Part shown: positions 12,301 through 23,349 of the stretch, one piece after another
Position numbering within the stretch: the first letter of the stretch is position 1
Layout of the letters: the number at the start of each line of letters is the position of its first letter
Source: Excoecaria cochinchinensis
Taxonomy: Eukaryota; Streptophyta; Magnoliopsida; Malpighiales; Euphorbiaceae
Reading direction: 5' to 3'
Assembly: GCA_947683425.1 (NCBI GenBank)
Contig: CANTUQ010000043.1
Coordinates: 13,892,501 to 13,956,500, forward strand
DNA: 64,000 nt
Translations under genes and position numbers: made by a program
Notes under the pieces: generated by a model
What the model saw: the letters and a program-made list of their open reading frames with translations, nothing else
The model's database searches: none
What the model was told of the DNA's origin: nothing

Positions 12301-13922
12301 GTCGTTAGAGCTATTCAGGGATTATGATTGTATTGTGGACTATCACCTGGGCAAAGCGAATGTGGTCGCTGATGCTTTGAGTAGGAAATCAGTTTCGGCT
12401 CTAACATTGCAGCGTGGTAAATGGAGATTCGATTCTGATAGAGCTCTGATTACCCAACTGAGAGCTAAGCCTAGTCTGAAGCAGCTGATTATTGGTGCTC
12501 ATATGAGAGATCCTAAGTTGCAGCATGCTCTGCAAGTGGTAAGAAGTGGAGGTCAGACTAAGTGCTAAGCTATAGAAATCATTTGTGTGTGCCTAATGAC
12601 GGAGAATTAAAAAGGAAGCTTTTGCAAGAGGCACACACTACGGTTTTTACCATACATCCGGGAGGTGATAAGATGCATAAAGATCTCAAGCAATTCTATT
12701 GGTGGCCCGGTATGAAGAGAGATATTGTGGATTTTGTTTCCAAGTGCCTAACCTGTCAGCAGGTAAAGGCTGAGCACCAAGTTCCGTCTGGTTTGCTCAC
12801 TCCTTTGCCTTTTCCTTAATGGAAGTGGGACAATATCACGATGGACTTTGTATCGGGTTTACCATTAACTCAGGGGAAGTACGACTCCATATGTGTAATA
12901 ATCTATTGGCTTACCAAGTCGGCTAATTTCTTACCGGTTCAACTTGATTACCCTATGGATCGATTAGCAAAGATTTATGTGAATGAGATAGTTAGGCTTC
13001 ACGAAATTCCTCTATCGATTGTGTTAGATCGGGATCCCAGGTTCACATCAAATTTTTGGAAAGAATTGTAGTCAGCTTTGGGTACTCGACTGAGTTTCAG
13101 CACTACTTTCCATCCTCAGACCGACGATTAGTCAGAGAGGGTTATTCAGATTCTAGAGGATATGCTTCGGGGTTGTGTATTGGATTTCTCGAGCAATTGG
13201 AATAGATATGTATCTCTAATGAAGTTCGCGTATAACAATAATCATCAGATGAGTATCGGGTGGCACCGTATGAGGCTCTCTATGGACAAAAATGTCGAAC
13301 TCCAGTCTGTTAGACTGAATTGACTGAACGTTCCCCTATTGGTCTAGATTTGGTTAGAGACACCGAAAAAAAGATCAGATTGGTTCAGCAAAATCTGAAA
13401 GCAGCAAGAGACCAATAGAGATCCTATGCCAATTTGAAGCGGAAAGATATTCAGTATGAGGTCGGGGACAAGGTCTTTTTGAAAGTGTCACCTTGGCGTA
13501 AGGTTCTCCATTTTGGGAAAAAGGGAAAAGTAAGTCCCGGGTTTATAGGACTGTATGAGATTTTAAAGCTGATTGAACCAGTTGCCTACCAGTTGGCTTT
13601 GCCATTGAAATTAGCCAAGTTGCATGACGTATTTCACGTGTCGATGATTTGCCGGTATAGATCGGATGCATCTCATAAATTGTCTGTTCAGGATGTGCAC
13701 TTTCAGTCAGACTATTCATATGATGAAGAACCCAAGGCTATTTTGGCTCGGGAGGTGAGACAGCTCCGAAACAAGTAGATTTCTTTAGTTGAAGTATTGT
13801 GGCATCATCACGGGATTGAAGAAGCTACTTAGGAACCAAAGTCAGCCATGAGATCTCAGTATCCTCATTTGTTCAGCTCATGTGAGAATTTCGAGGACGA
13901 AATTCCTTTAAGGAGGGGAAAG
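9362..13922 (+). pseudogene. gag-pol polyprotein of element B (about 15 stops, several frameshifts)
   Basis: Gag starts MESVRGSLEGSAES at 9362. The zinc knuckle (CFRCGSTDHFLANC) is near 10340. The protease region is at 10600-10800. RT has FIDNILVYS near 11620, with Asn replacing the second Asp of the YxDD-type catalytic pair. RNase H, integrase and a chromodomain end (13780-13880) follow. In-frame stops are visible at 9461, 9731, 9866, 9968, 10094, 11334, 12272, 12293, 12817, 13069, 13129, 13311, 13416, 13776 and 13830. Frame changes lie near 10790, 10985, 11900, 12560 and 13240. Alignment with A shows most stops replace CAG (Gln) or TGG (Trp). The RT substitution and the stops mean it is dead. 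Confidence 0.92.
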
Positions 13923-13923
13923 T
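13909..13923 (+). promoter_or_regulatory. Polypurine tract of element B
   Basis: TAAGGAGGGGAAAG directly precedes TGTGACAACCC, the start of the 3' LTR. Confidence 0.85.
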
Positions 13924-14264
13924 TGTGACAACCCGATTTTCACCCTAGTAGTTTTGAGCTTATGCATGTGGTCTTAGTGTGGTCGTGGTGAGTGTATATG
14001 TATGTTTATTTTTGTATGTGTGTGAATTAGGAAGTTTAAGGATTTTATTGCATGATAATTTTAATTATGTGGTTTAATTGTGTGGTGAGGAAAAGAAGAA
14101 GGATTAAAAGTGAACTTTGCTAAATCCACCACAAGATTATAACACTTAGAGGGTGAGATGAGGAAAGAAAAGGAGTGGTAAGTTGACTCTTGTGGGGAGA
14201 GAGAGAATGGAAGAGGAAATTAGCTTGGCTGTGTTTCTTTTCCCGTTCGTTCCTCCCGTTCTAG

Positions 14265-14302
14265 CTTCTTCTTCTTCTTCTTCTTCTTCTTCTTCTTCTT
14301 CT
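14265..14302 (+). repeat. (CTT)n microsatellite in the B LTR
   Basis: About 12 uninterrupted CTT units; a second shorter run is near 14384. Confidence 0.95.
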
Positions 14303-14954
14303 ATTTACTCATCTTATTTCCTCGAATTGTGGTGATTCACGGGTGGGTTTAGCAAGTTCCAGATTTTGGGTAAGTGGTTGTGTTCTTCTTCTTCTTCTTT
14401 TCTCTTTCTGTGTGATTGATGTTTGGATATGTGTTTGAGTTTTGGGTGTATGGTGCTTTGGTTGATTTGCTCTGAAGTTCCTACTAGAGATCCCAAGGGG
14501 AAGGAGAAAGAAAGTGGTAGTGCAGCCGATTGATTCTTGTGGAGATTAGGAATTGAAGGTTTGGGAATTGTGTGTGTGATTTTGAATGTTTGTCTTTGAG
14601 TTTATGTTATAATTTCTGAAAATTTATGAAATTAAACTTGTTTATATTGTATGATTGATATGGGTTTTGACTAAATTGAGTAGAATTGAGATGGAAGTGG
14701 CGTATTGAGGAAAATATTGGATTTATGTGGTTTTTAGGGGGAAATTCTGGGTTTTTGAATTTTGATGTTCAAATTGTTTCCTTTGTCTTTTTGATTCTTC
14801 CTTTTTGTGTACAATTTAGATAATTCTATGGGTAATATGTTGTGGATGATTGTTGTTGATTGTGTGCAAGTTTGGTGGGGTTAATTGCATGATTTGGGAT
14901 GGTTTTGTGTTGAAGATGATGTGTAGATCGGCAGCAGAAGAAGGAAGCTCAACT

Positions 14955-15222
14955 CTATTGCGAGCGTGACCATCATCGCGAGCGCGACAGAGCCCCATCA
15001 TCCTAGCTTTTGCCGAGGAGTGTCTCTATAGCGAGCGTGATAGAGAGCTCGATAGCCAAGCTGATCGCTATAGCAAGTGCGCCTGTGCGCACGAGCGTGA
15101 TAGTGACCTCCCTGCCTTCTGTCGCAAGCTTGATCGAGGCCTTTTTGCCTGTCTCTAATGAGCGCAGCTGAGTGTTGCAAGCGCACTTGTGTGAGCAATT
15201 GCTTCTGTCATGAGCGCGATGC
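14955..15222 (+). repeat. Degenerate GCGAGCGYGAYAG array in the B LTR
   Basis: About nine imperfect copies, such as GCGAGCGTGACC, GCGAGCGCGACAG, GCGAGCGTGATAG and GAGCGCGATGC, at irregular spacing. They make a locally GC- and CpG-rich patch in AT-rich DNA, at the LTR position that holds the palindrome array in element A. Confidence 0.75.
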
Positions 15223-16011
15223 TCCCCAGTTTTCAAATATTTATGATTTTATTTTCTTTGCATGGTTTCTCACTTGTGATTTATAAGGTATCACTGTATG
15301 TATTATAACATGCATCATTATGTGATCATTATTTCGAATTAATGTCTTACCTACAATAGTCAAGTAAGTGGACAGATAGGCATGCCTATAGAGTTCTGTT
15401 AGCTGCAGCCCCAATATGTTCTGGACCCTGATCAGGTCACCGTTTGGGTCCTCGCGATCCTTATAAGTTGGATCTTGTTTAAGATTCTCCAATGTGAAAA
15501 TGTTTTTGAATTAAAATAAAAGAAGTTGCTTTTGTTTGTACCCACGGGTACCAATGTGTTCACTCGTTATCCACTACTCTGAATTTGTAGGCATACCTAT
15601 GAACTTAATATCGATGTGAAATAATGTGAATTGTTAATATGATGCTTCATGAATGTTTATACGTTATGATGTAAGCCTGTTATGCTTATATATATGTGTG
15701 TACCATATGTATGTGAATTGCCTTAATGTCCATTGTGAGTGGTCGTTCATCCTTTGTTTTCCCCACCAAGCGTTATCGCTTAGCACGGGTTCTCATTCGT
15801 GAAGGTGTGGAAGCAGTGGAAGTTTTTGGGAGGTTCAATCCACAGCAGCCTAGACCAACACAATAGGAGGGCTTTTGTTAGAGGCTTCGTAGGTTTTGGT
15901 ATTTTGTAATTCCTGATGTATAGCTTTTGGTTTGTAACCATTTTTGTATTATGTAAATTTTCAAGTTTGTACTTATGTATCGATATGGTAAAACAGTTTT
16001 GTAATGCATAT

Positions 16012-16300
16012 ATGGGCCCTCCCTCATCACCCTCTCCTTATCATGCATTAATTGGAACTCATAAAGAAATGTATCCTCCCCCACTTCCAACAGTTGAAAA
16101 CCCTTAACTACTTTCCATGCCCCTACTAGTGCATTTGAAAGAGCCCTAAGACTCAATGGCTTCTTTTCCATAACCCTACCAACCAAATAAAGTGTTTATT
16201 TTCCGTCAGGTGCACCGTTAAGATTTGTAAATTCCACTATCTCATTTTCATCTTCACATAAATTAAACTTCAACCATAAAGATTCTAACTCCTTCATCAT
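16012..16300 (-). pseudogene. DUF4283-domain fragment (LINE ORF1/gag-like)
   Basis: The minus-strand frame from an ATG at 16300 reads a DUF4283-like segment with one internal TAA. Its second half (KKPLSLRALSNALVGAW, then VGEDTFLYEFQ and REGP) carries the family's typical pattern. Plant DUF4283 is common in non-LTR retrotransposon ORF1 and related domesticated proteins. Nothing downstream (no zinc knuckle, endonuclease or RT) is present, so this is an isolated relic truncated against the B LTR. Confidence 0.6.
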
Positions 16301-18756
16301 TATAATTACTGATTCATATGCGCTTAATCAACCTCGAAAATCAAAAGAAAAATCCACATCCACTTGGAATAAAACCTAGAACACTTAGGAAAATCTAGGT
16401 GGGAAAAGGGAAAAAGAGACTGATCAAAATATATATTAAGTTCATTTATAATACACGCTTTTAATAAATAAACGTTAGAATTATTTTTTTTATTACAATC
16501 AAATGTTCATTACAAATAATGGGCATTTTATTATTAGTTCATGTCGAATAATAATTTTTATCCACAATTTGTATAATTTGACTTCATTACACAATTTGTA
16601 GAATTTGTTAAATTTATATGTTAAAATATTTTAATTGTTAAGAAAAAAAGTATTGGTTAACTGATCCAAAAAAATCGAATAAAACTAAAACTAATATAAC
16701 AGTTAAATGAAATTGATGAACTAGTTAATAAAATTGTTAATATACCTACCCCTCTTTCTTTCTTATGATTCCCTCACTCTTCCTTTCTCATGTTTGATTG
16801 TTAGTCTTTTGCTATTTTTATGAAGCTCTGATACTTTTTTATTTTTAATAGGGCATTTTTTAACCTTATTGAATAGGAAAAAATCATTTTTGAATCTTTG
16901 AACTATAATGTGTTTTTTTTTCAGTTCTTCAACTATTATTATCTTACAATGAATCCCTAAAAATTTTATTTAATAGTTATACACATTAGTTCTAAATATT
17001 GGATATTGGCTCAAGGGCTCTATCTTAATTTTGATGGTATAAACTTTGTATAAATTCTATTTTTATAAATTCTATTTCAATGCTTATGTTTCAGTTTAAA
17101 GTCCACTAAAATGTGCAAGACTCAACTAAGGATACAAGCCAAATGCATAAAGAACTTAAAGATTCAAGTTTTGTAGAAATTTTAAGAAGATAGGGTATCA
17201 ATTTTGTAAAATCTCTTAAGGAACTTCTTATACATATTCATGCATCATAAATCTCTTTTATTGCATAAAATTAATTTTGCATACATTAAGGTGTGTTTTA
17301 AATGGTTTTATGTTGTAACAAAAAAGGTGTCTAAAGTTCTTATAGAAAAGTTGTTAGAAATTATTTTGAAAAGTTAACCAAAAAAGTTCTTAGAAAATGT
17401 TCAGAAAAGTTTTCTAGAAGTCGTACCAAAAGAGTTTTTAGAACTGCCTATTCTGGTTTTCGCAAAAAGACAAAGTAATGGCTATTTTTGCATTTAACCA
17501 GTCTATCTTGTCTCTAACACTTAGTTTATATTCTATAACGGCTATAATGGATCTTTGATTATAAATACAAGTTGTTTTTTAATCTTAAAGGTTTAGAGAA
17601 GTTGAAAAATATTATTGTCTCTTGAAATACAACCTTTCAATTTGTTCAAGCAAATTTCCACATCTTTCACTTCATACATTATCATTCTCCTTAATTAGAT
17701 TATAACATTCTACTATAATTCTTGTGTGAGGAATCTTAGTAAAAGATTGTGAGAAGTGGCTAGAACCTTAGAAAATTCTAGTAAGTTTTTTGCATCTTTT
17801 ACTTTGTAAAAAGATTGTGGTTAGAATACATTAGGATTGTATATTGGCTTTGACTCTTGTCAACTAAAAGAGTTTTTAGTGGAGACATAATCTCAAGACA
17901 GTGTTTTGGGGAGTGGATATAGGCAGTTAGGCTGAACCACTATAAATTGACTATGTTGATTTTATTCTTCTCCCCTCTTCTCTATTCTGTTTCTACTAGA
18001 CTTTAACAGTTCTAATTTTACTAAGCAAATTCTTGTTTTAAAAGAAATCATTTCAAAGCCCTTCTATTATTGAACATATATTTTCTGCAAGGTTAAATCT
18101 ATTTTGAAATTATTTAATTCATACGTTCTATCTTTCATCACATTCTACATTCATAGATTGCATATCATTCTATTTTGCATCACAAGAAAAAACCACTAGA
18201 ACACTTCACTTCTATTCAACTAGAACTTAAGCAAAAATTTAGTGACACCCAATCCACCCCCTCTTATGTGTCATCGGGACCAGTGATGGATTTAATAAAA
18301 CGAAAAAAAAAAATTCAGACTCAATATGTTTTAAAATATTGCTGTTATGTTACTCAATTTTTTAAAATTGAATATGATATACAGATCATTCAATTTTTTT
18401 TATCCTGACTAGAAATCCAATCTAAGAAAAAAGGGACATGACCTGATCCGAACCTAATCCAAAAAATTAACTATCAAATCTAATTCGATCTATAACTCGA
18501 ATGGATCAATTCAAAACTGATGTTTTTGTAAATTTTATTTCTATTTTTTTTTCAATTTTGATGATCAATCTTTTAGTTTTTTAAAAAGAAATCTAATTTT
18601 TCCTATATTGTATCATTTTGTTGATATATAAACAATTTATGCTATTCTATTTTCACTTTCTCCAAAACTAAACTCATCAAATTTTATTAAATAGTGTCGT
18701 TTTGGGTGTATATACACACACATACATATATATACATACATACAAATGTATGTATG
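16301..18756. other. AT-rich intergenic DNA, no gene seen
   Basis: No supportable coding region. Around 17860-17960 a stretch (CTCAAGACAGTGTTTTGGGG, then GAACCACTATAAATTG) resembles decayed copia LTR/leader sequence, but I see no partner repeat. From about 18690 a TA/CA/TACA microsatellite begins. Confidence 0.6.
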
Positions 18757-18760
18757 TATG

Positions 18761-18949
18761 CAGGGGTGGACCTATGATTTTAGTCTAAGGGGGGCAAATT
18801 TAGTTGAAATCAATATTATAGGGGGCAAAAAGTTAAAATTACAAGGGCAATTTGAAATTTATAAAATTTTATAGGGGTGAAAATTTAAATTTCAGAAAAA
18901 AATAAAGTGGGCAATTGCCCCCTTTTAACTTTACATAGATCTGCCCTTA
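18761..18949. mobile_element. Small MITE-like element inside a TATG microsatellite
   Basis: About 189 bp, bounded by CAGGGGTGGACCTATG and its imperfect inverse CATAGATCTGCCCTTA, with flanking TATG on both sides. The interior has GGGGGGCAAA and GGGGGCAAA runs. The flanking duplication is weak evidence because the host sequence is itself a TATG repeat. Confidence 0.6.
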
Positions 18950-19131
18950 TATGTACGAACATGTATGTATGTACCCATATATATACATATATGTCAGCAT
19001 ATACATGCATGTGTAGGTAACATATGTGTGTGTGAGTATATATATATATAGTGAATCATTTTTATTGCTTGATTTATTTGAACAAATTAGTCAATATAAA
19101 ATAATACTCTTAATTGAGTCTTCTTTATAAT
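18950..19131. repeat. TA/TG microsatellite-rich spacer
   Basis: Repeats of ATGT, TATA and TGTG up to element C. The last five bases, ATAAT, are the left target duplication of element C. Confidence 0.8.
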
Positions 19132-19601
19132 TGATAATTCTTCAAAAGTTAGAAATTGAGTGAGGCCAGATGGTAGTTCTGCATAAGTCGATCAGATCTT
19201 CTTGCAAGAAAGCAAGCCCGGTTAAACCAAGCGTAAACACTTCAAAGCTTATGTCGATAGTGTTTTTAGAGAGAGTAGTGAGAGAAAGTCGCAAGAGATG
19301 GATACTTGAATCTACAGTGATCGAGGTATTTATAGAGAGTTTGAGAAAGCACTTAAATGGCATGCTCTGGTGTCAGAGTAGGTAGGTGATGATATGACAA
19401 GGAGCAAGTAGGAGGCGCCAGGTTTGTGGTGTGTGTCAGTGGACTGATAGGTGGCGTGCCCTATCAGTTCGATCGGATAGGTGACTTCGTAAGACTTTTG
19501 GCCTATTGGGCATTCGCTTGTCACAATGCTTTTTCTCTTTTTCTCTATGTTAGGTTTTGGGCTGAAGCTTGCTCAGGCCCAATGATAATTTGGTTCTATC
19601 A
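19132..19601 (-). repeat. 3' LTR of element C (470 bp)
   Basis: Homologous along its length to 22865-23344. The minus-strand purine run GGAACCAAGGGAA just inside it (19602-19614) is the likely polypurine tract. Confidence 0.9.
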
Positions 19602-19641
19602 TTCCCTTGGTTCCATAATTTGTGATGAAGCTTGTTTTCTT

Positions 19642-22497
19642 TTAGTCCATTAGCCATATCAGTATTTGGTGATAACCAGCGTAATCATCGAGTAAGGAGT
19701 AGATGACATGGCAGGTCTTAACATCTACGAGTTGGTCAATACTCAGGAGTGGATAATTGTCTTTTGGGCAAGCTTTATTGAGGTCGGTTAAATCAACAAA
19801 CATCCTTAGCTTCCCATTCTTCTCTTTTACTAGGACCACATTGGTGAGCCAATCAGGTAATCTACCTCTTAGATGGTTCCAGCTTTCAGTAGCCTATTGA
19901 CTTTCTCTGAGATGAACCTCTTCCGATCGGGAGCATGTCTTTTTGGTTTTTTCTTGATTGGAGGATGGTTTGGATCAATGTTCAACTTATGCGTGATGAC
20001 CTTTGGGTCAATGTTAGGGATATCTTCCAGCTTCCATGCAAAAGCTGTCTGATTGATCATCAGTACTTGCATAAATTCCTCTTCCACCTCTTTGGTCATG
20101 CCTAACCCTCGATAACTCTCTTTTTATTAGTTCTCCTTTTGGATCCATTCAAGGCTTTTCAGCCTCTTCTTATTTCTCTAAGCCAAGTTCTACCATGTAA
20201 GCTTGCTTTTCTTGCTTAACCATGGAAACATAAGCCTCCTCAGTGGTTTTCTGACCTCCCTTCAATATGGCTTCTCCTTTTTCAAGAGGCACTTTCATGA
20301 GCATGTACCTAACACTAGTTATGACTCCCATCTAGAAGAGTAGCGGTCTGCCAAAAATTGCATTATATGCAAAATCTAGGTCCATGACTATAAATATGGT
20401 TATGCACGTGTAGGTCACCACCTTATCTCCAAGTTCCATGAAGAGCTTTTCTAACACAGTGGCGTTGTCGTGCCCAATTAGTGGGGTGGTAGTTGGCTAT
20501 AATTCTTTAATCAAAAGCCTCATCTTCTTACATGCTTCTAGAGTCAAGACATTCACAGCGCTGCTATTATCAATTAGGATTATTTTTACTTCAAAATTGT
20601 TGATAGCTACAGGACAACTAAGGCATCTTGATAGGGGAATTTTAGATTGCTTGTATCTTTAGGAGATATGGTCACAGGTCGCATCTTCTCAAATTTTGTT
20701 GAGAAGTATACGCTTTTACCCTTTTTCCTCTTGGAAAGATCTTATTGGTATGACAATCCTCCGGCAATCATGTTCATTACCCTTGCCATCTACCTTTGCT
20801 GCTCGAGATTTCTCGGCTTCCTGCATTCCTCGTTATCTTTGAAAATCGATCGGTCTCTTTTTTTTACTTTGAGTTTGCAAGGACTTCTCTAGGTTGACCC
20901 TATGAATCTTTTCAAATATCCCTTTTGAAAGAGTCTTTTGATTTCTTCTTTTAATGAGTTACATTCATCGATTGTATGACCAATGTCTTTGTGAAACTCG
21001 CAGTATTTTCTTTTATCTCTTCTTGAGTATGTCTGATTGGACATTTTCTTTGGCCAGTTGACCTTATTATAATTGTCTTTCATCCACATCAAGACGTTGG
21101 TAGGGTTAGTGTTGAGTGGGGTATAGGCTCTAGCCAGATTGTTTACATGGCGTTCAAACCTTCCATGCTCAAACTCCTTCCTTCTACCGGAGCTTTTCAA
21201 AGCGAATGCTCTTTCTGGGCTCTTCGCTTCTCTATTTGGCCATCCGATTGGATATTACAGTCTACCTACCAACTGATCGAACATTCTATCTTCTGCACGA
21301 TCGGTATCATCTAGCTGGATGTATTGATTCGCCCTATCCATTAAGTTGGGGAAATATATTGGTGGTCAAGTCATGAGGCTCTTGAATAACGAACGATTAT
21401 TTGCAACTCTAGCCAAGGTATGGATCACCACATCAGGATTTAGGCTCCTGATATCCGACGCCAGCATTTGAAACCTGTCAATGTAGTCTCTAAGACTTTA
21501 ATTGGGTTCTTGCCTAAACACAGGTCATTGACCATTTTGGGTATTATGATATGTGCAATGAACCTCGTCATTAAAAGATCGTGGATTTACCTAAAAGAAG
21601 TGATTGATTTCAGAGGAAGGTCAGGAAACCAATCTAAAGCATCATTTGCCAAGGTTGTAGGGAAAACTCTACAAAAAACCCTATCATCACAAGAATACAT
21701 CTGAATCTACGTCAGGTACTCAGAGATGTGGCTTTTAGGGTCAGATTTTCTCGTGTATCTGGGCATCGTTATTTCTTTAATCCTTGTGGGTAGCTCAGCT
21801 TCGCTAATTTCTCAGCAAAAGGGAGAGATAGTGTTGCCATCAAAGATGGGCTTCCTGGGGTGCCCAAATCCAATTTTTTTTACTTTCTGCAGGAACCAGG
21901 CATCCTCTTATTCTATCCTCAGGCTTTCTTCTTTTGCTTTCCATGAAAGCCTTCTTTTAAGAGTACACATGTAAGATAGGTCATCTCCTACAGAAATTGC
22001 AAGTGACCTTAGCTTCGATGGAGTGTAAGTGGGATCGTATGTATCGAATGAGTCACCTTTATCTTTAATATACATTTTTTTTTACCCTTGCCTTTTTTGC
22101 CTGTCCCGAGAGGATCAGAGTGAGTGCTAAATTTGTGATGGCCTCTGTCCTTTGAGTCATATATCATAATATTTTTTATTCCTCTGCCTTCTTTCTTTCC
22201 TTTTCTCACTGTCAACCTCCAGGTTCCTCCTTGAGGTCTGAGGTTGCTTGTCCTTTTAGACAGATTGATGAAACTTTTAATGAAGTCTCCAATAATTGCT
22301 TTTAGATCTTTTACATTGATAAGAGTGTCATATGGCTATGCCGAGCACTCTTGGTTAAACACGAGAAGTAAATTGTTTTGTATGGGAGACTCACGGGATC
22401 CTTCCCTTTCATTAGTAGACTTTAATCCATCTTGATTATCACTAGAATGATTATCTCCCTCATTTCTGGCAATGCCAGTGCGCTTTGAACCTGCCAT
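19642..22497 (-). pseudogene. gag-protease-partial RT of element C
   Basis: Gag starts at 22497 (ATGGCAGGTTCAAAGCG, reading MAGSKRTGIARN). The best preserved gag segment is at 21200-20889, with KYCEFHKDIGHTIDEC and LKEEIKRLFQKGYL, the Cys/His pattern of Tat-lineage gag. Around 20099-19869 is the pre-RT linker (NIDPKVITHKLNIDP). At 19839-19642 the start of RT is seen (VDLTDLNKACPKDNYPL) and breaks off after DDYAGYHQI. The YxDD catalytic pair is missing. Many stops and frame changes interrupt the reading. Confidence 0.85.
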
Positions 22498-23163
22498 GGA
22501 CTCTCAACGAAATCACTAAGTGATAATTCCTAAAAAGTCAGAAATTGAGTGAGGCTGGATGGTAGTTCTACGCAGGCCGATCGAATCTTCCTGCAAGAAA
22601 GCAAGCTCGATTGGACCAGGCTTAAGCACTCTAAAGCTTTAGTCAGTAGTGTTTTTAGAGAGAGAGTAGTAAGGGAGAGTCTCAAGAGATGGATACCTGA
22701 GTCTACAGTGCCCGAGATATTTATAGAGAGTTTGAAAAAGCACTCAAGTGGCTTGCCCTGGTTTCAGAGTAGGTAGGCAGCGATATGACAAGGAACAGGT
22801 AAGAAGCGCAGTTTTGTGACAGTGTGCTTTGAACCTGCCATGGACTCTCAATGAAAGCACTAAGTGATAATTCCTGAAAAGGCAGAAATTGAGCGAGGCT
22901 AGATCATAATTTTGCGCAAGCCGATCGAATCTTCTTGCAAGAAAGCAAGCTCGGTCGGACTAGGCTTAAACACACTGAAACTTAAGTCAATACTGTTTTT
23001 ATAGAGAGAGTAGTGAAAGAGACTCTCAAGAGATGGATACTTGAGTCTATAGTGATCGGGATATTTATAAAGAGTTTGAGAAAGCACTCAAGTGGCCTGC
23101 TCTAGTGTCAGAGTAAGTAGGCGGTGATGTGACAAGGAACAGGTAGGAAGCGCAGTTTTATGT
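22476..23163 (-). repeat. 344-bp tandem duplication of LTR tail, leader and gag start
   Basis: 22476-22819 and 22820-about 23163 are direct copies. Each comprises about 45 bp with the gag start and leader, then about 299 bp of LTR. As a result a truncated LTR (22521-22819) lies between the full 5' LTR and the gag frame, and a second gag start codon lies near 22842. Confidence 0.85.
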
Positions 23164-23344
23164 CGTGTGTCTGTGGACTGATAGGGGGTGTGCCCTATCA
23201 GTCCGATCCAACAGGTGACGCCACCAAACTTTTGGCTTTTAGGGCGTCCACTTGTCACGCGCCTGGGAATGGGCTTTCTCTTTTTCTCTATATTAGGCGT
23301 TGGGCTGAAGCTTGCTCAGGCCCAATGATAATTTGGCATTATCA
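22865..23344 (-). repeat. 5' LTR of element C (480 bp)
   Basis: TGATAATTCC...GGCATTATCA, followed by the ATAAT target duplication. Confidence 0.92.
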
Positions 23345-23349
23345 ATAAT

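Larger units (their letters stand above)
9103..16010 (+). mobile_element. Ty3/gypsy chromovirus element B, heavily decayed
   Basis: Plus-strand element related to A: 5' LTR remnant, primer binding site at 9258, gag-pol pseudogene, polypurine tract, and a 3' LTR from 13924. The 3' boundary is uncertain because a DUF4283 fragment abuts near 16010. The 5' LTR is represented only by about 148 bp, consistent with element A having inserted into it. Confidence 0.85.
13924..16010 (+). repeat. 3' LTR of element B (3' end uncertain)
   Basis: Starts TGTGACAACCC. It shares ordered blocks with the A LTR: a CTT tract (14265), a GAGATCCCAAGGGG block (14487), a CCTGATCAGGTC block (15428), GGTACC/GGGTACC near 15545, and a CGTTATCGCTTAGCACGG block (15770). 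It has a GCGAGCG-type array where A has palindromes. Confidence 0.8.
19132..23344 (-). mobile_element. Tat-like Ty3/gypsy element C, internally deleted
   Basis: Both outer ends are exact: LTRs begin TGATAAT, end ATTATCA or TATCA, and are flanked by the duplication ATAAT (19127-19131 and 23345-23349). Internally it has gag, a decayed protease region and the beginning of RT on the minus strand, then goes directly to the 3' LTR. The rest of RT, RNase H and integrase are absent. A 344-bp tandem duplication lies at the 5' end. Confidence 0.92.

Noticed and set aside
15003..15236. Short minus-strand frames over the GCGAGCG array
   Set aside because: Composition-driven frames over the B LTR repeat array.
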